A stretch of DNA of 64,000 nucleotides from CAXTSE01 sp035554115 (GCA_035554115.1 DATMIW010000013.1:94848-158847), one strand, 5' to 3'; positions 25,701 to 33,977 are shown, numbered from the stretch's first letter. Numbers and translations: made by a program. The notes: generated from the sequence alone by a model not told the origin.

Positions 25701-26933
25701 GTGTCTTCAACGACGAACACCTCGGCTCCTGCGGCTTCTGCCACCCCACTGACCCCTCCGATCGCCGACTGGGTCAGCGTCGACGAGCTGCTCAAAGATC
25801 CATACCCCAGCTATGCACGTCTGCGTGCAGAATCCCCCGTCGCGTGGGTACCTGCGGTGAACCGCTACCTCGTCACCACCTTCGCCGGATGTCACACCGT
25901 CGACTCCGACCAAGAGCTGTTCACAACCGAAGTGACCGGCCCAGGTGCTTTGATGCGCAAGTCCCTCGGTGGCACGCCGATGCTACGCAAAGACGACCCG
26001 GAACATGCCGTTGATCGCGCGGTCGTCAACCGACTGCTGCGTCCACGTGCGCTACGTGAAGCCTGGCTGCCGAAGTTCGAGGCCACGGCGCAGACCTACA
26101 TCGATCGCTTGCGCGAGATTGGCCCCGACGAGGCGAACCTCGACCAGGACTACGCCTCTCCTGTTGCCTCACAGAACATGATCGATCTGCTTGGACTCCC
26201 GGACGCGACCATCGACGATATGCACCGCTGGTCTGCGTCGTTCATGGCGTCGACGAGCAACCTGGCCGATGACCCGGATGTCTGGCTCTCCTCCGAGAAC
26301 TCGCAAGCCGAAATCAACGCGGCTCTCGACGAGATGATTCCGTACTACCGGGCCAACCCCGATTCGTCGATCGTGTCCGCATTCGCCAACAGCGATCTGC
26401 CGCGCGAGAACATTTCGGCAAACATCAACCTGGCGATCTCGGGCGGCATGAATGAGCCGCAGCACACCATCACGACCTCTGTTCTGGCGCTGTCGCAGAA
26501 CCCTGAGCAGTTGGCCGCGGCTCGCGCCGACGAGTCGGTGTGGGGGAAGATCTTCGAAGAGGCCGTCCGTTGGATTTCGCCGATCGCGATGTACCCACGC
26601 ATGACAACTCAGGACACGGTCGTCGAGGGGTACGCCGTGCCGAAGGGTTCACTCATCGGCGTGGTCATCGCATCGGCCAATCGCGACGAAGCCCAGTTCG
26701 AACGGCCGGACACTTTCGACTACGCGCGCACGGGCGTGGCGCATATGGGGTTCGGAAACGGTGTGCACCTGTGCGCCGGGCAGTGGGCGGCGCGACTGTC
26801 GATCGGCGAAGTCGCGGTGCCGCGGCTCTACGAGAGCCTTCCCGGTTTGCGCGTCGACGATCGACGCGAAGTTGTGTTCGACGGCTGGGTCTTCCGCGGC
26901 GCAAGAAAGATGCCCGTCACCTGGGACGCGTAA
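25701..26933 (+). CDS. Cytochrome P450, GcoA/CYP255-like aromatic O-demethylase (copy 2)
   Basis: 410 residues from GTG 25701. The start is chosen because the preceding CCGGAAGGTCTACTACC matches the leader of copy 1 (CCGGAGGTCTGACAACG). The protein is a clear tandem duplicate: ADWVSVDELLKDPYPSYARL, GGTPMLRKDDPEHAVDRA, I-helix GGMNEPQHT, heme site FGNGVHLCAGQWAARL and ending PVTWDA. The divergent N-terminal and B-C regions (TGPGALMRKS against KGNGATMVRA) suggest a different substrate preference. It converges on murB with a 7-bp gap. Confidence 0.85.
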   Translation: MSSTTNTSAPAASATPLTPPIADWVSVDELLKDPYPSYARLRAESPVAWVPAVNRYLVTTFAGCHTVDSDQELFTTEVTGPGALMRKSLGGTPMLRKDDPEHAVDRAVVNRLLRPRALREAWLPKFEATAQTYIDRLREIGPDEANLDQDYASPVASQNMIDLLGLPDATIDDMHRWSASFMASTSNLADDPDVWLSSENSQAEINAALDEMIPYYRANPDSSIVSAFANSDLPRENISANINLAISGGMNEPQHTITTSVLALSQNPEQLAAARADESVWGKIFEEAVRWISPIAMYPRMTTQDTVVEGYAVPKGSLIGVVIASANRDEAQFERPDTFDYARTGVAHMGFGNGVHLCAGQWAARLSIGEVAVPRLYESLPGLRVDDRREVVFDGWVFRGARKMPVTWDA

Positions 26934-26940
26934 GCCTCAG

Positions 26941-28038
26941 CTAGATCTCCAGGCCGATCAGCACTGGTTCGGGATGCAGCAGGACCCCGAACTCCGACAT
27001 CACGCGCGTCTGCACATACGTCGCCAGCTGAACGATCTCGGTCGCGAGCGCCCCGCCGCGATTGGTCAGGGCCAGCGTGTGCTTGCTCGAGACAGCAGCT
27101 CGCGAACCCGGCAGGGCAAAGCCGCGCGGAACGCCGGAGTGCTCGATCAACCATGCCGCGCTGAGCTTGACCCGCTGCGCTCCCGAGGCGGGGATGCCCG
27201 CTCGGTCAACGTCGGTTCCGAGTGGCAAGATGCGCGCGGCCGGTTCCGGCTCCGTCGGGTAGCGCGGCAGCTCGGCAGGCAGCCCGCGGGCAAAACCTTC
27301 GCTCACGATCGGATTGGTGAAGAACGAGCCCGCACTGACCGAGTCCGGATCAGCCGGGTTCCACAGCATCCCCTTGGCCGCACGCAGCTCGAGGACCGCC
27401 GCGCGTGCCGCGGCGAGGGGAACGCGATCTCCGATCGACACCCCGAGGGCCGAGGCTAGCTGGGCGTAGGCGATCGGGCTGCTCATTCCGCCCGCGTCGG
27501 CGAGCGCGAGCTCGATCGACACGACAACCCCGAGACGGCCCTGCTTGAGCGAGCTGGTGCGGTAGCCGAGCTCGAGCTCGGCCGCCGTCAACCTCAGCAG
27601 TTCGCCCGACTCGAAGTCGAGAAACTCGATAGCGAGCAGAGTGTCACCCAGCTGCTGCCCGTAGGCACCGATGTTCTGGATCGGGGCCGCACCCGCTGTT
27701 CCGGGGATGCCGCTGAGGGCCTCGATCCCGGCAAGCCCACTGTCGACGGCGGTGGCGACCACGTCATCCCAGGCCTCGCCGGCCTGAACGCGCAGGGTGG
27801 TTTCCGACCGTTCGATGCCACGGGTGACGATCCGGATCACGGTGCCAGCGAATCCGTCGTCGCTGACGAGCAGATTGGAGCCGCCCCCCAGGATCAGCCA
27901 GTCGTCAGTGTCGCTCCACGCGGCCTCCGCTGCCGCCACTAGCTCCTCGACTGTCGCGACCTCGACCAGTCGTTCGGCGGGGCCTCCGACCCCGATCGTG
28001 GTCAGGCTCGCGAGTGAAGCGGCACCGCGGTCTGTCAT
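26941..28038 (-). CDS. murB: UDP-N-acetylenolpyruvoylglucosamine reductase
   Basis: 365 residues. FAD-binding features are TTIGVGGPAERLVEV and LGGGSNLLVSDDGF. GIEALSGIPGTAGAAPIQNI and the catalytic serine region SAGSFFTNPIV (type I MurB) are also present. It reduces the enolpyruvyl group to form UDP-MurNAc, an essential step of peptidoglycan synthesis in the cytoplasm. It overlaps the upstream MaoC gene by 4 bases. Confidence 0.97.
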   Translation of the reverse strand: MTDRGAASLASLTTIGVGGPAERLVEVATVEELVAAAEAAWSDTDDWLILGGGSNLLVSDDGFAGTVIRIVTRGIERSETTLRVQAGEAWDDVVATAVDSGLAGIEALSGIPGTAGAAPIQNIGAYGQQLGDTLLAIEFLDFESGELLRLTAAELELGYRTSSLKQGRLGVVVSIELALADAGGMSSPIAYAQLASALGVSIGDRVPLAAARAAVLELRAAKGMLWNPADPDSVSAGSFFTNPIVSEGFARGLPAELPRYPTEPEPAARILPLGTDVDRAGIPASGAQRVKLSAAWLIEHSGVPRGFALPGSRAAVSSKHTLALTNRGGALATEIVQLATYVQTRVMSEFGVLLHPEPVLIGLEI

Positions 28039-28445
28039 GCCGGAAGCGTGACGCGCACCTGGGCTTTGCCGAGCACCGTCTGTCCTTCGAAGGTGACTGT
28101 CAGGTCGATGCGCGCACCCGCGTCATCGAGGGTACCCACCTTCGCGACGACTGTGATCTCGGCGCCGGCTGCCGCATCCACGGGAACGGGGCGGGTGAAC
28201 CGCACCTGGTAATCGACGACGCGGCCGCTGTCGCCGCCCAGCCAATCAACGACCGGCTGAACCGCGATCCCCATCGTGAGCATGCCGTGCGCAAGGACCC
28301 CGGGAAGGCCTACTTCGGCCGCCACGTCGTCGCGGTAGTGGATCGGGTTGAAGTCGCCCGAGGCCCCCGCGTAGCGGACGAGGGTGTCGCGCTGCAGGGG
28401 ATAGGTCTTTTCGGCGACGATCTGGCCGACGATCAGCTCGCTCAT
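28035..28445 (-). CDS. hadB: MaoC-type (3R)-hydroxyacyl dehydratase subunit, HadB-like
   Basis: 136 residues with the hot-dog fold catalytic motif YAGASGDFNPIHYRDDVA (Asp and His) near residues 24-41 and LAHGMLTMGIAVQPV. It would pair with the preceding HadA-like protein to dehydrate 3-hydroxyacyl thioesters. The two genes overlap by 4 bases. The name hadB follows the mycobacterial nusG/secE neighbourhood, but this organism need not make mycolic acids. Confidence 0.8.
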   Translation of the reverse strand: MSELIVGQIVAEKTYPLQRDTLVRYAGASGDFNPIHYRDDVAAEVGLPGVLAHGMLTMGIAVQPVVDWLGGDSGRVVDYQVRFTRPVPVDAAAGAEITVVAKVGTLDDAGARIDLTVTFEGQTVLGKAQVRVTLPA

Positions 28446-28888
28446 TCGTCTCCCCTGACGACCAGAGTGGATGTTGCGGTCACGACATGCGCGCCGGATG
28501 CGTCGGCGATCGCCGACTCTGCCGTGACCATGCTGTGCCCGCCGAGCGATTTGACGCTCGTGACGGTGAGGGTCGCCGTGAGCTCGTCACCGGCGACGAT
28601 CGGGCGGCTGAAGGTGAAGCGCTGGTCTCCGTGGACAACGCGGCTGAAGTCGATGCCGGCGTCGGGGTCACCGAGAAGTTGCGAGAGCGTGTGCTCTTGC
28701 ACGACGACGGCGAAGGTCGGCGGCGCGACAACATCGGCATATCCGGCGGCACGGGCCGCCTCAACGTCGAGGCTGAGCGGGCTGGAGGCGAGCACGGCGC
28801 GAGCGAACTCGCGTACCTTCTCGCGCCCGACGAGGTAGGGGGATGTTGCGGGATATTGACGACCCTGCAACTCGGGATTCACTGACAC
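28442..28888 (-). CDS. hadA: FAS1-type dehydratase-domain protein, HadA-like
   Basis: 148 residues. SPYLVGREKVREFARAV and PPTFAVVVQEHTLSQLL match the non-catalytic partner (N-terminal half-MaoC) of HadAB-type dehydratases. It is the first gene of hadA-hadB-murB, with 4-bp overlaps at both joints. A type A repeat and a terminator separate it from the small gene upstream. Confidence 0.8.
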   Translation of the reverse strand: MSVNPELQGRQYPATSPYLVGREKVREFARAVLASSPLSLDVEAARAAGYADVVAPPTFAVVVQEHTLSQLLGDPDAGIDFSRVVHGDQRFTFSRPIVAGDELTATLTVTSVKSLGGHSMVTAESAIADASGAHVVTATSTLVVRGDE

Positions 28889-28919
28889 CCGTCGAGCCTA
28901 CCGAGCACCGGGACTCGCC

Positions 28920-28953
28920 GGTTGAGTAGCGCCGAAAGGCGCGTATCGAAACC
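28920..28953. repeat. Dispersed palindromic repeat, type A (best copy)
   Basis: GGTTGAGTAGCGCC, GAAA, GGCGCGTATCGAAACC: the clearest copy in the window, with a GCGCC/GGCGC stem and flanking GGTT...AACC ends. It lies just upstream of hadA. Confidence 0.8.
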
Positions 28954-28970
28954 CGAAACGCCAATCAAAA

Positions 28971-29003
28971 AGCCCCGGAGACGCAATGTCTTCCGGGGCC
29001 TTC
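28971..29003 (-). terminator. Terminator of the 26-residue gene
   Basis: On the minus strand GGCCCCGGAAGAC, loop ATTGC, GTCTCCGGGGCTTTTTG: a strong stem followed by a T-run, 16 bp past the small gene's stop. Confidence 0.85.
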
Positions 29004-29018
29004 TGTAAAAAGTCTGGG

Positions 29019-29099
29019 CTACTGGCAGCTCTCGCACTGAAGGTCGTCCATCGGGTCGACCGGAACCGAGTAGCCGTCAACGCTGTCGACATCGTTCAT
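29019..29099 (-). CDS. 26-residue acidic peptide with C-terminal CxxC
   Basis: The minus-strand frame begins MNDVDSVDGYSVPVDP and ends MDDLQCESCQ, with Asp-rich body and a C-E-S-C pair two residues from the end. A GGAGG Shine-Dalgarno lies 6 bases before the ATG, a consensus-like promoter lies ~70 bp upstream and a terminator lies directly downstream, so the unit looks like a real monocistronic small gene. I do not recognise a family. A metal- or thiol-binding peptide, or a precursor for modification, are possibilities only. No modification enzyme is adjacent. Confidence 0.7.
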   Translation of the reverse strand: MNDVDSVDGYSVPVDPMDDLQCESCQ

Positions 29100-29134
29100 T
29101 GTGACCTCCGAAATTCGTGGATAAAAAAGTTTAA

Positions 29135-29156
29135 ACCGGAGATTGAAGCTTCCGGT
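29135..29156 (-). promoter_or_regulatory. Leader hairpin before the small gene
   Basis: On the minus strand ACCGGA, 10-base loop, TCCGGT, then TTTAAACTTTTTT. It starts about 4 nt after the expected transcription start and resembles an attenuator or a 5' stabilising hairpin. Confidence 0.5.
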
Positions 29157-29166
29157 GTGGTCCTTC

Positions 29167-29195
29167 ACTATATAACGGGAATTGCACCCGTGTCA
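29167..29195 (-). promoter_or_regulatory. Sigma-70-type promoter of the small gene
   Basis: -35 TGACAC (29195-29190), a 17-bp spacer and -10 TATAGT (29172-29167) on the minus strand, unusually close to consensus for this genome. The flanking 130 bp is also unusually AT-rich. Confidence 0.65.
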
Positions 29196-29234
29196 TTCCA
29201 CTAGATGTAGTAATTCGGCGTGTCGCGAGATTTT

Positions 29235-29573
29235 CTATTTCGTCGCGAGAAACGCGAGAAGTCGCTCGACGACATCCCACGGAATCGGCTTGGCGTACAG
29301 AAACTTCACCGTGTCTTTGTCGGAGCGGTAGGGCGCCAGGTCACTCTCAAGAGGCTCCGGCGCTTCGTGCACAGGATAGATGGCCACATGCTTCGCCCAG
29401 CCGGCGAAATAGATCGCGTGCCGACCTTCGAGGATCATCGCGGGCATCCCGTATTTGATCTGCTCCTGGACCGCGGGCTCGGCTGTCCGGATCAGGTCAC
29501 GGATGCGGCGCAGAATCGCCTGCGCGTCATCCGGAAAGGTTTCGAGGTATTCATCGACAGTCGCGGGCGCCAT
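29235..29573 (-). CDS. DUF1801/YdhG-like protein
   Basis: 112 residues. Key features are VDEYLETFPDDAQAILRRIR, then EQIKYGMPAMILEGRHAIYF and WAKHVAIYP: the small SufE-like/YdhG fold of DUF1801, often annotated as iron chaperone-like in Gram-positives. The function in actinobacteria is unknown. It diverges from the TetR gene. Confidence 0.8.
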   Translation of the reverse strand: MAPATVDEYLETFPDDAQAILRRIRDLIRTAEPAVQEQIKYGMPAMILEGRHAIYFAGWAKHVAIYPVHEAPEPLESDLAPYRSDKDTVKFLYAKPIPWDVVERLLAFLATK

Positions 29574-29632
29574 GTCATCAGGCTAACCACGGCACACGGC
29601 GATGCCCGGGTCGCCAGCACTACAGTCGACAC

Positions 29633-30184
29633 ATGGTGGTATCGAAGCCGCGGCGAGGGCAGGGCAGCGACGCCCTCCGAGACGCCGCCATCGAAGTCGC
29701 AAAAGAGCGCGGGTTGGGCAAGCTCAGCCTTCGCGAGGTCGCCGAACGCGGCGGGGTGACGCACGGGCTGATCCGTCACCACTTCGGCGGGCGGGAGGGC
29801 CTCGTCAGCGCGGCCGTCGAGATCGCGGCGAACCGCACGCACTACCTCAGTGATACCTCCGGCCGCACGCTCGCGACTCAGATCGACGACACCCTCGGCG
29901 AATTGCGCGTTCAATATGAAGCAGTGCTTTCGAACCAGTACCAGAAAGTCCTCGACGCGGTCTACGAGGGATACAACGTCGAAGTGGTGAATTGGCTCCG
30001 CGAGCGAGACCTGCCCGGTGATGAGACGACCATCGAACTGATGAACGCACTTATCGAGGGAATAACCATCCGACGAGTCGTGCGCGGGGAATCCTTCGAC
30101 CCTGATGCCGCGCTCGAGCGCTTCGTCGACATGTTGAAGCTCTTGCAGGCGGAAGCACGCGAGGTGCCCGGCCCCAGCGATTAG
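29633..30184 (+). CDS. TetR-family transcriptional regulator
   Basis: 183 residues with the N-terminal helix-turn-helix (SDALRDAAIEVAKERGLGKL, SLREVAERGGVTHGLIRHHF) and a C-terminal ligand domain without recognisable motifs. It lies upstream of the demethylase-monooxygenase-hydrolase operon on the same strand. The 14-bp palindrome at 30271 and at 50282 is its most likely operator. Like most TetR proteins it probably represses until an aromatic ligand binds. Confidence 0.9.
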   Translation: MVVSKPRRGQGSDALRDAAIEVAKERGLGKLSLREVAERGGVTHGLIRHHFGGREGLVSAAVEIAANRTHYLSDTSGRTLATQIDDTLGELRVQYEAVLSNQYQKVLDAVYEGYNVEVVNWLRERDLPGDETTIELMNALIEGITIRRVVRGESFDPDAALERFVDMLKLLQAEAREVPGPSD

Positions 30185-30211
30185 CGCCTCGCGCGCCAGT
30201 ACTGAGTTCGC

Positions 30212-30239
30212 CGCCCCCGGAAATTCTTCTCCGGGGGCG
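30212..30239 (+). terminator. TetR gene terminator
   Basis: CGCCCCCGGA / TCCGGGGGCG, 10 bp, 8-base loop, 28 bp past the stop. A short TT follows. Confidence 0.7.
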
Positions 30240-30270
30240 TTGACGTGCGCGCGCCTTCGAGCTACGTTAC

Positions 30271-30284
30271 TAACCACTTGGATA
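30271..30284. promoter_or_regulatory. Candidate TetR operator, copy 1
   Basis: TAACCA-CT-TGGATA, one mismatch from a perfect palindrome. It lies 62 bp upstream of the LigM-like start. The identical 12-mer CCACTTGGATAG recurs at the metF-like promoter. Confidence 0.55.
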
Positions 30285-30345
30285 GTTGTAATCCATGAGT
30301 ACACAGGCGTACGTGCATCTCGCACCGGAAAGGCGTTACCGCATC

Positions 30346-31722
30346 ATGACCACCACTAGCCTCCAGGATGTTCTCGACGCAGCGCCCACCCCGCTGCGGG
30401 CTCTGCGCGATCTTCCCTTCGTCGACCCGATCGAGATCGACGGGCTCGTTCCCGAGTACACCAATTGGCGCCGCGAGCAGACCGTCTGGCACAAGTCGGC
30501 GGCCCTCATGGACCAGTCGCACCACATGCTCGACCTGTGGGTCACCGGACCCGACGCGTACGAAGCCCTGGGACGACTGACCGCGGGTTCGTACACGAAG
30601 TTCCGCAACTATTCGGCCAAGCAGTACATCGCGGTGTCGCCCGAGGGCTACATCATCGGCGACGGCATTCTCATCCGCTATTCGGAGGACTCCTTCCACC
30701 TCATCGGTGATATGCCTCTCGTCAGTTGGGTGAAGTTCAACCTCGAAACAGGCGACGCCGATGTCACTCTCGACCTCGATCTCAGCACCCCGCTGCGAGG
30801 CGGAAAGCCCCCGCGCAACTTCCGCTACGAGATCCAGGGCCCGGATGCGCTGAAGATCATCGCGAAAGCGACCGTCGGTGAGCTGCCGGACACCAAATTC
30901 TTCGGACTCGAGGATCTCGAGATCGCCGGCCACAAACTTCACGGTCTGCGGCACGGTATGGCCGGCCAGCCCGGCCTCGAGCTCTATGGCCCCTGGGCGG
31001 CAGGTGACGAGGTGCGCGCGGCACTTCTCGAAGCGGGTGCCGAGTACGGCATCGAAGAGGTCGGATTCCGCGCGTACTGGACCTCGTGCCTCGAGTCGGG
31101 ATGGCTGTGTGTCGAGCTTCCCGCGACAGTCGCAAGCCCGTCGACTAGGGCATATCGCGAATGGCTTCCGGCAGAGTGGGCCACTGCATTTGCGCTCGGC
31201 GGCAGCTACGACTCCGAGAACATCGAGGACTACCTGATCTCGCCGTTCGCCCTCGGCTACGGCAAGTTCATCGAGTACGACCGCGATTTCGTCGGTAAAG
31301 AGGCACTGCTTGCCCAAAAGGATGAGACCCCGCGTCGCACCAAGGTCACGCTCATCTGGGATGACGAAGACCTCGGCGCAGTGGTCCGCGCGCTGGTGCG
31401 CCCCGAAGACGGGCTGCCGCCGCAGGGCTTCCACTTTCACGACGCGGCTTTCGCGCAGAACCAGGATGATGCCATTCAGATCGACGGAAAGACCGTCGGA
31501 TTCGCCGTCCAGGGCGCGTACCTCGCGTCGCACCGTCGCTTCGTGTCTCTCGCCGTGATCGACACCGAGTTCGCCACCCCCGGCACCGAAGCGGTTCTGG
31601 TGTGGGGCGACAGCCTCACCCAGCCGCGCAAGGATGTGGAGGAGCACCGCCAGTTCCCAATCCGCGTGACCGTCGCACCCGCTCCGTTCGACACTTTCGC
31701 GCGCGAGCAGTACCGCAAGTAG
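30346..31722 (+). CDS. LigM-type tetrahydrofolate-dependent demethylase (paralogue 3)
   Basis: About 458 residues starting MTTTSLQDVLDAAPTPLRAL; the upstream in-frame ATG at 30295 is possible. GcvT-fold markers are PEYTNWRREQTVWHKSAAL, MDQSHHMLDLWVTGPDA, YNYSAKQYIAVSPEGYIIGD-like block, GLRHGMAGQPGLELYGP, YLISPFALGYGKFIEYDRDF and VLVWGDSLTQPRKD. It pairs most closely with the copy at 50315-51709. It begins an operon with a luciferase-like monooxygenase and an alpha/beta hydrolase (9- and 2-bp gaps). The substrate is probably a methoxylated ring or a methyl ester-like compound. Confidence 0.83.
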   Translation: MTTTSLQDVLDAAPTPLRALRDLPFVDPIEIDGLVPEYTNWRREQTVWHKSAALMDQSHHMLDLWVTGPDAYEALGRLTAGSYTKFRNYSAKQYIAVSPEGYIIGDGILIRYSEDSFHLIGDMPLVSWVKFNLETGDADVTLDLDLSTPLRGGKPPRNFRYEIQGPDALKIIAKATVGELPDTKFFGLEDLEIAGHKLHGLRHGMAGQPGLELYGPWAAGDEVRAALLEAGAEYGIEEVGFRAYWTSCLESGWLCVELPATVASPSTRAYREWLPAEWATAFALGGSYDSENIEDYLISPFALGYGKFIEYDRDFVGKEALLAQKDETPRRTKVTLIWDDEDLGAVVRALVRPEDGLPPQGFHFHDAAFAQNQDDAIQIDGKTVGFAVQGAYLASHRRFVSLAVIDTEFATPGTEAVLVWGDSLTQPRKDVEEHRQFPIRVTVAPAPFDTFAREQYRK

Positions 31723-31731
31723 GAGGACGTC

Positions 31732-33078
31732 ATGACGAGCACGGAGTTCCACCTCTTCAACTACGGGTCCTACCCCTACATCCCGCACGCCTCGGACCTG
31801 CCGAATTCGGCATACATCGATCTGCCGAATAAGTATTTCGATCCGATCCACGGCAAGCATTCACTCGCCACCTACCTCGACACCCTCGTGTTCGGTGAAG
31901 AGTTGGGGTTCGACGGGATCCACTCGACAACGCAAATCGGCGGACCGGTGGGGATAACGCCGTCGGCCAACATCGTCGCCTCGTACCTGGCCGCGAAAAC
32001 ATCACGCATCAAGATCGGCACCCTCGGCCCGATCATGAATGCAGCGACCAGCCCCATGCGGGTTGCGGAGGACATTGCACTGCTCGACCAGCTCAGCGGA
32101 GGCCGCTTGATTGTCGGTCTGCCGATGGGGCATGGGCAGAACTATCACGCCATCGGTACGGCAAACCCGGCCACCGCGCGCGAGCGGTACTGGGAGGGTC
32201 ATGACCTGATGCGCAAGGCCTTCACCCACCCCGGCCCGTTCGAATGGGTCGGCAAGCACTACCACGTGCCGTACGCGAACCTGTGGCCCAAGCCGATTCA
32301 GGAACCGTTCCCGGAGATTTGGATCCCCGCCGCGGGATCCCGGATCACGCTCGAGAAGGCTGCCGAGTTCGGCTACGTCTACCAGGGTTTGTTTGTGCCC
32401 CGGAAGGCTCTGGCTCGCAACATCGCAACCTTCCGGGAGTCGACCGAGAAATGGGGCTACACCGCGAAGGATTCGCAGATCGCCCTGGTGCTGTTCATCC
32501 ACGTCGCCGAGACCGACGAGCAGGCACGTCGCGAAGCCGAACCGCATCTGCTCAGCCTCTTCCAGAACATCAACAGGTCTCCGCAGCACGACGCCTTCCC
32601 GCCGGGACATTTCAGCGTCGACTCGTTGCGGGCGGCGCTGACGGGCGGCGGATATCGGGATCGCGACATCAGCAAGCTCTCCTACGAAGAGATCGAAGAA
32701 ACTGGCTGGAGCATTGTCGGCTCGCCCGAGACCGTGCGCGAAAAGTTGGAAGAGACGATCTCTACCCTCGGTGTCGGCAAGATCATCCACGTGGCCGACA
32801 TGGGATCGATGCCCAATTGGATGATCCGGAAGAGCCTCACGCTTATGGCCGAGCAGGTCATTCCACACTTCCGCGATCCGGGCGGCTTGCCAATGTGGGC
32901 GAAGACCGAACTGCCCGCGGCGACGCATACGGCTTTCGGCGCGTACGCCGCCGAGCACCGGCCACTCGTGCCAGCTCAGGTGGACATGCCGGGGGTCGGA
33001 ATCGTCGACACGCAACGTGCCCATATTGAGGAGCTGCGCATCCCCCTCACCCGCGAACAAAAGGACGGAGAGGTCTAG
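31732..33078 (+). CDS. Luciferase-like (LLM class) flavin-dependent monooxygenase
   Basis: 448 residues. The bacterial luciferase-type TIM barrel is recognised from LDTLVFGEELGFDGIHSTTQ, KIGTLGPIMNAATSPMRVAE, DIALLDQLSGGRLIVGLPMG, and FPEIWIPAAGSRITLEKAAE. SIVGSPETVREKLEE near residue 335 is the usual gate before the C-terminal helices. It uses reduced FMN or F420 with oxygen. In this operon it probably oxidises the product of demethylation. AGGAGG lies ~5 bases before the ATG. Confidence 0.87.
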   Translation: MTSTEFHLFNYGSYPYIPHASDLPNSAYIDLPNKYFDPIHGKHSLATYLDTLVFGEELGFDGIHSTTQIGGPVGITPSANIVASYLAAKTSRIKIGTLGPIMNAATSPMRVAEDIALLDQLSGGRLIVGLPMGHGQNYHAIGTANPATARERYWEGHDLMRKAFTHPGPFEWVGKHYHVPYANLWPKPIQEPFPEIWIPAAGSRITLEKAAEFGYVYQGLFVPRKALARNIATFRESTEKWGYTAKDSQIALVLFIHVAETDEQARREAEPHLLSLFQNINRSPQHDAFPPGHFSVDSLRAALTGGGYRDRDISKLSYEEIEETGWSIVGSPETVREKLEETISTLGVGKIIHVADMGSMPNWMIRKSLTLMAEQVIPHFRDPGGLPMWAKTELPAATHTAFGAYAAEHRPLVPAQVDMPGVGIVDTQRAHIEELRIPLTREQKDGEV

Positions 33079-33080
33079 CC

Positions 33081-33911
33081 ATGCCGAAGCCAACTGACAA
33101 CCTGGCCGAGCGCGACTGGGCGCACTGGACAGAACCCGCCTTCGTCGACATCGAGGGCGTGAACACCGCGTACCGCCGCAAGGGCTCGGGTGAACCGCTG
33201 CTGTTCCTGCACGGTGCCGGGATGACGCGGACCTGGCTGCCGCTGTTCGAAGAGCTGTCGAAGAGCTTCGACGTCATCGTGCCGGAGCACCCGGGCTATG
33301 GCGACACCGAGTTGCCGTCGTGGGTCGAGAACATGGACGACTTCGTACTGCACTACGACGCGTTGCTTCGCGAGCTCGACATCGAGAACCCGCACCTCGT
33401 TGGGCATTCGCTGGGCGGCTGGATGGCTGCCAACCAGGCGATCTTCTACCCGACGCGATTCCGGTCGTTGACGCTGCTTGCTCCCATGGGGCTGATGGTT
33501 CCGGAGGCGCCGCTGGCGGATCCCTTCCGCCTATCGCCCCAGACGGGACTGGAGATGTTGTTCAGCGGTGTGGGCGAGCACTACCTCGAGTACTTGCAGC
33601 AGGGTGATCCGGTGGAGAACCAGTTGCACAGCTATGAAGAGAGCATCACGCTAGCGCTGCTGGCGTGGAATCCGCGCTACGACTACCGGCTTAACCACCG
33701 GCTCGGGCGGGTCCATATTCCGGCAACTGTCGTGGCATTTGCCGACGACCGTTTTGTGCCGCGGCGTCACGCCGAGCTGTACGCCGAGTACCTGCCTCAG
33801 GGTCACCTCGAAATCCTTGAGGGCGTGCGCGGTGAGCCCGCGTCTCATGTCGCGATTGTGCAGCAGCCGGTCGAGCTCGCCGCTCTGATCGCGAAGGCCA
33901 CGCACCGCTGA
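33081..33911 (+). CDS. Alpha/beta hydrolase, MhpC/BphD-like
   Basis: 276 residues with FLHGAGMTRTW (oxyanion hole), nucleophile elbow GHSLGG, acid Asp in FADDRFV and His in ASHVAIV. This order and size fit the C-C bond hydrolases of aromatic meta-cleavage pathways, although esterase activity is equally possible. It closes the three-gene operon and starts 2 bp after the monooxygenase stop. Confidence 0.85.
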   Translation: MPKPTDNLAERDWAHWTEPAFVDIEGVNTAYRRKGSGEPLLFLHGAGMTRTWLPLFEELSKSFDVIVPEHPGYGDTELPSWVENMDDFVLHYDALLRELDIENPHLVGHSLGGWMAANQAIFYPTRFRSLTLLAPMGLMVPEAPLADPFRLSPQTGLEMLFSGVGEHYLEYLQQGDPVENQLHSYEESITLALLAWNPRYDYRLNHRLGRVHIPATVVAFADDRFVPRRHAELYAEYLPQGHLEILEGVRGEPASHVAIVQQPVELAALIAKATHR

Positions 33912-33940
33912 TCCGCCGACGCGGCAGATATATGCTGCGC

Positions 33941-33977
33941 GTTCCCGTTATGAAGGACTGTCCTTCATAACGGGAAC
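33941..33977. repeat. Perfect 17-bp inverted repeat
   Basis: GTTCCCGTTATGAAGGA, loop CTG, TCCTTCATAACGGGAAC. It lies 30 bp past the hydrolase stop. No T-run follows, so it is either a factor-dependent terminator or a protein-binding site. Confidence 0.8.
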
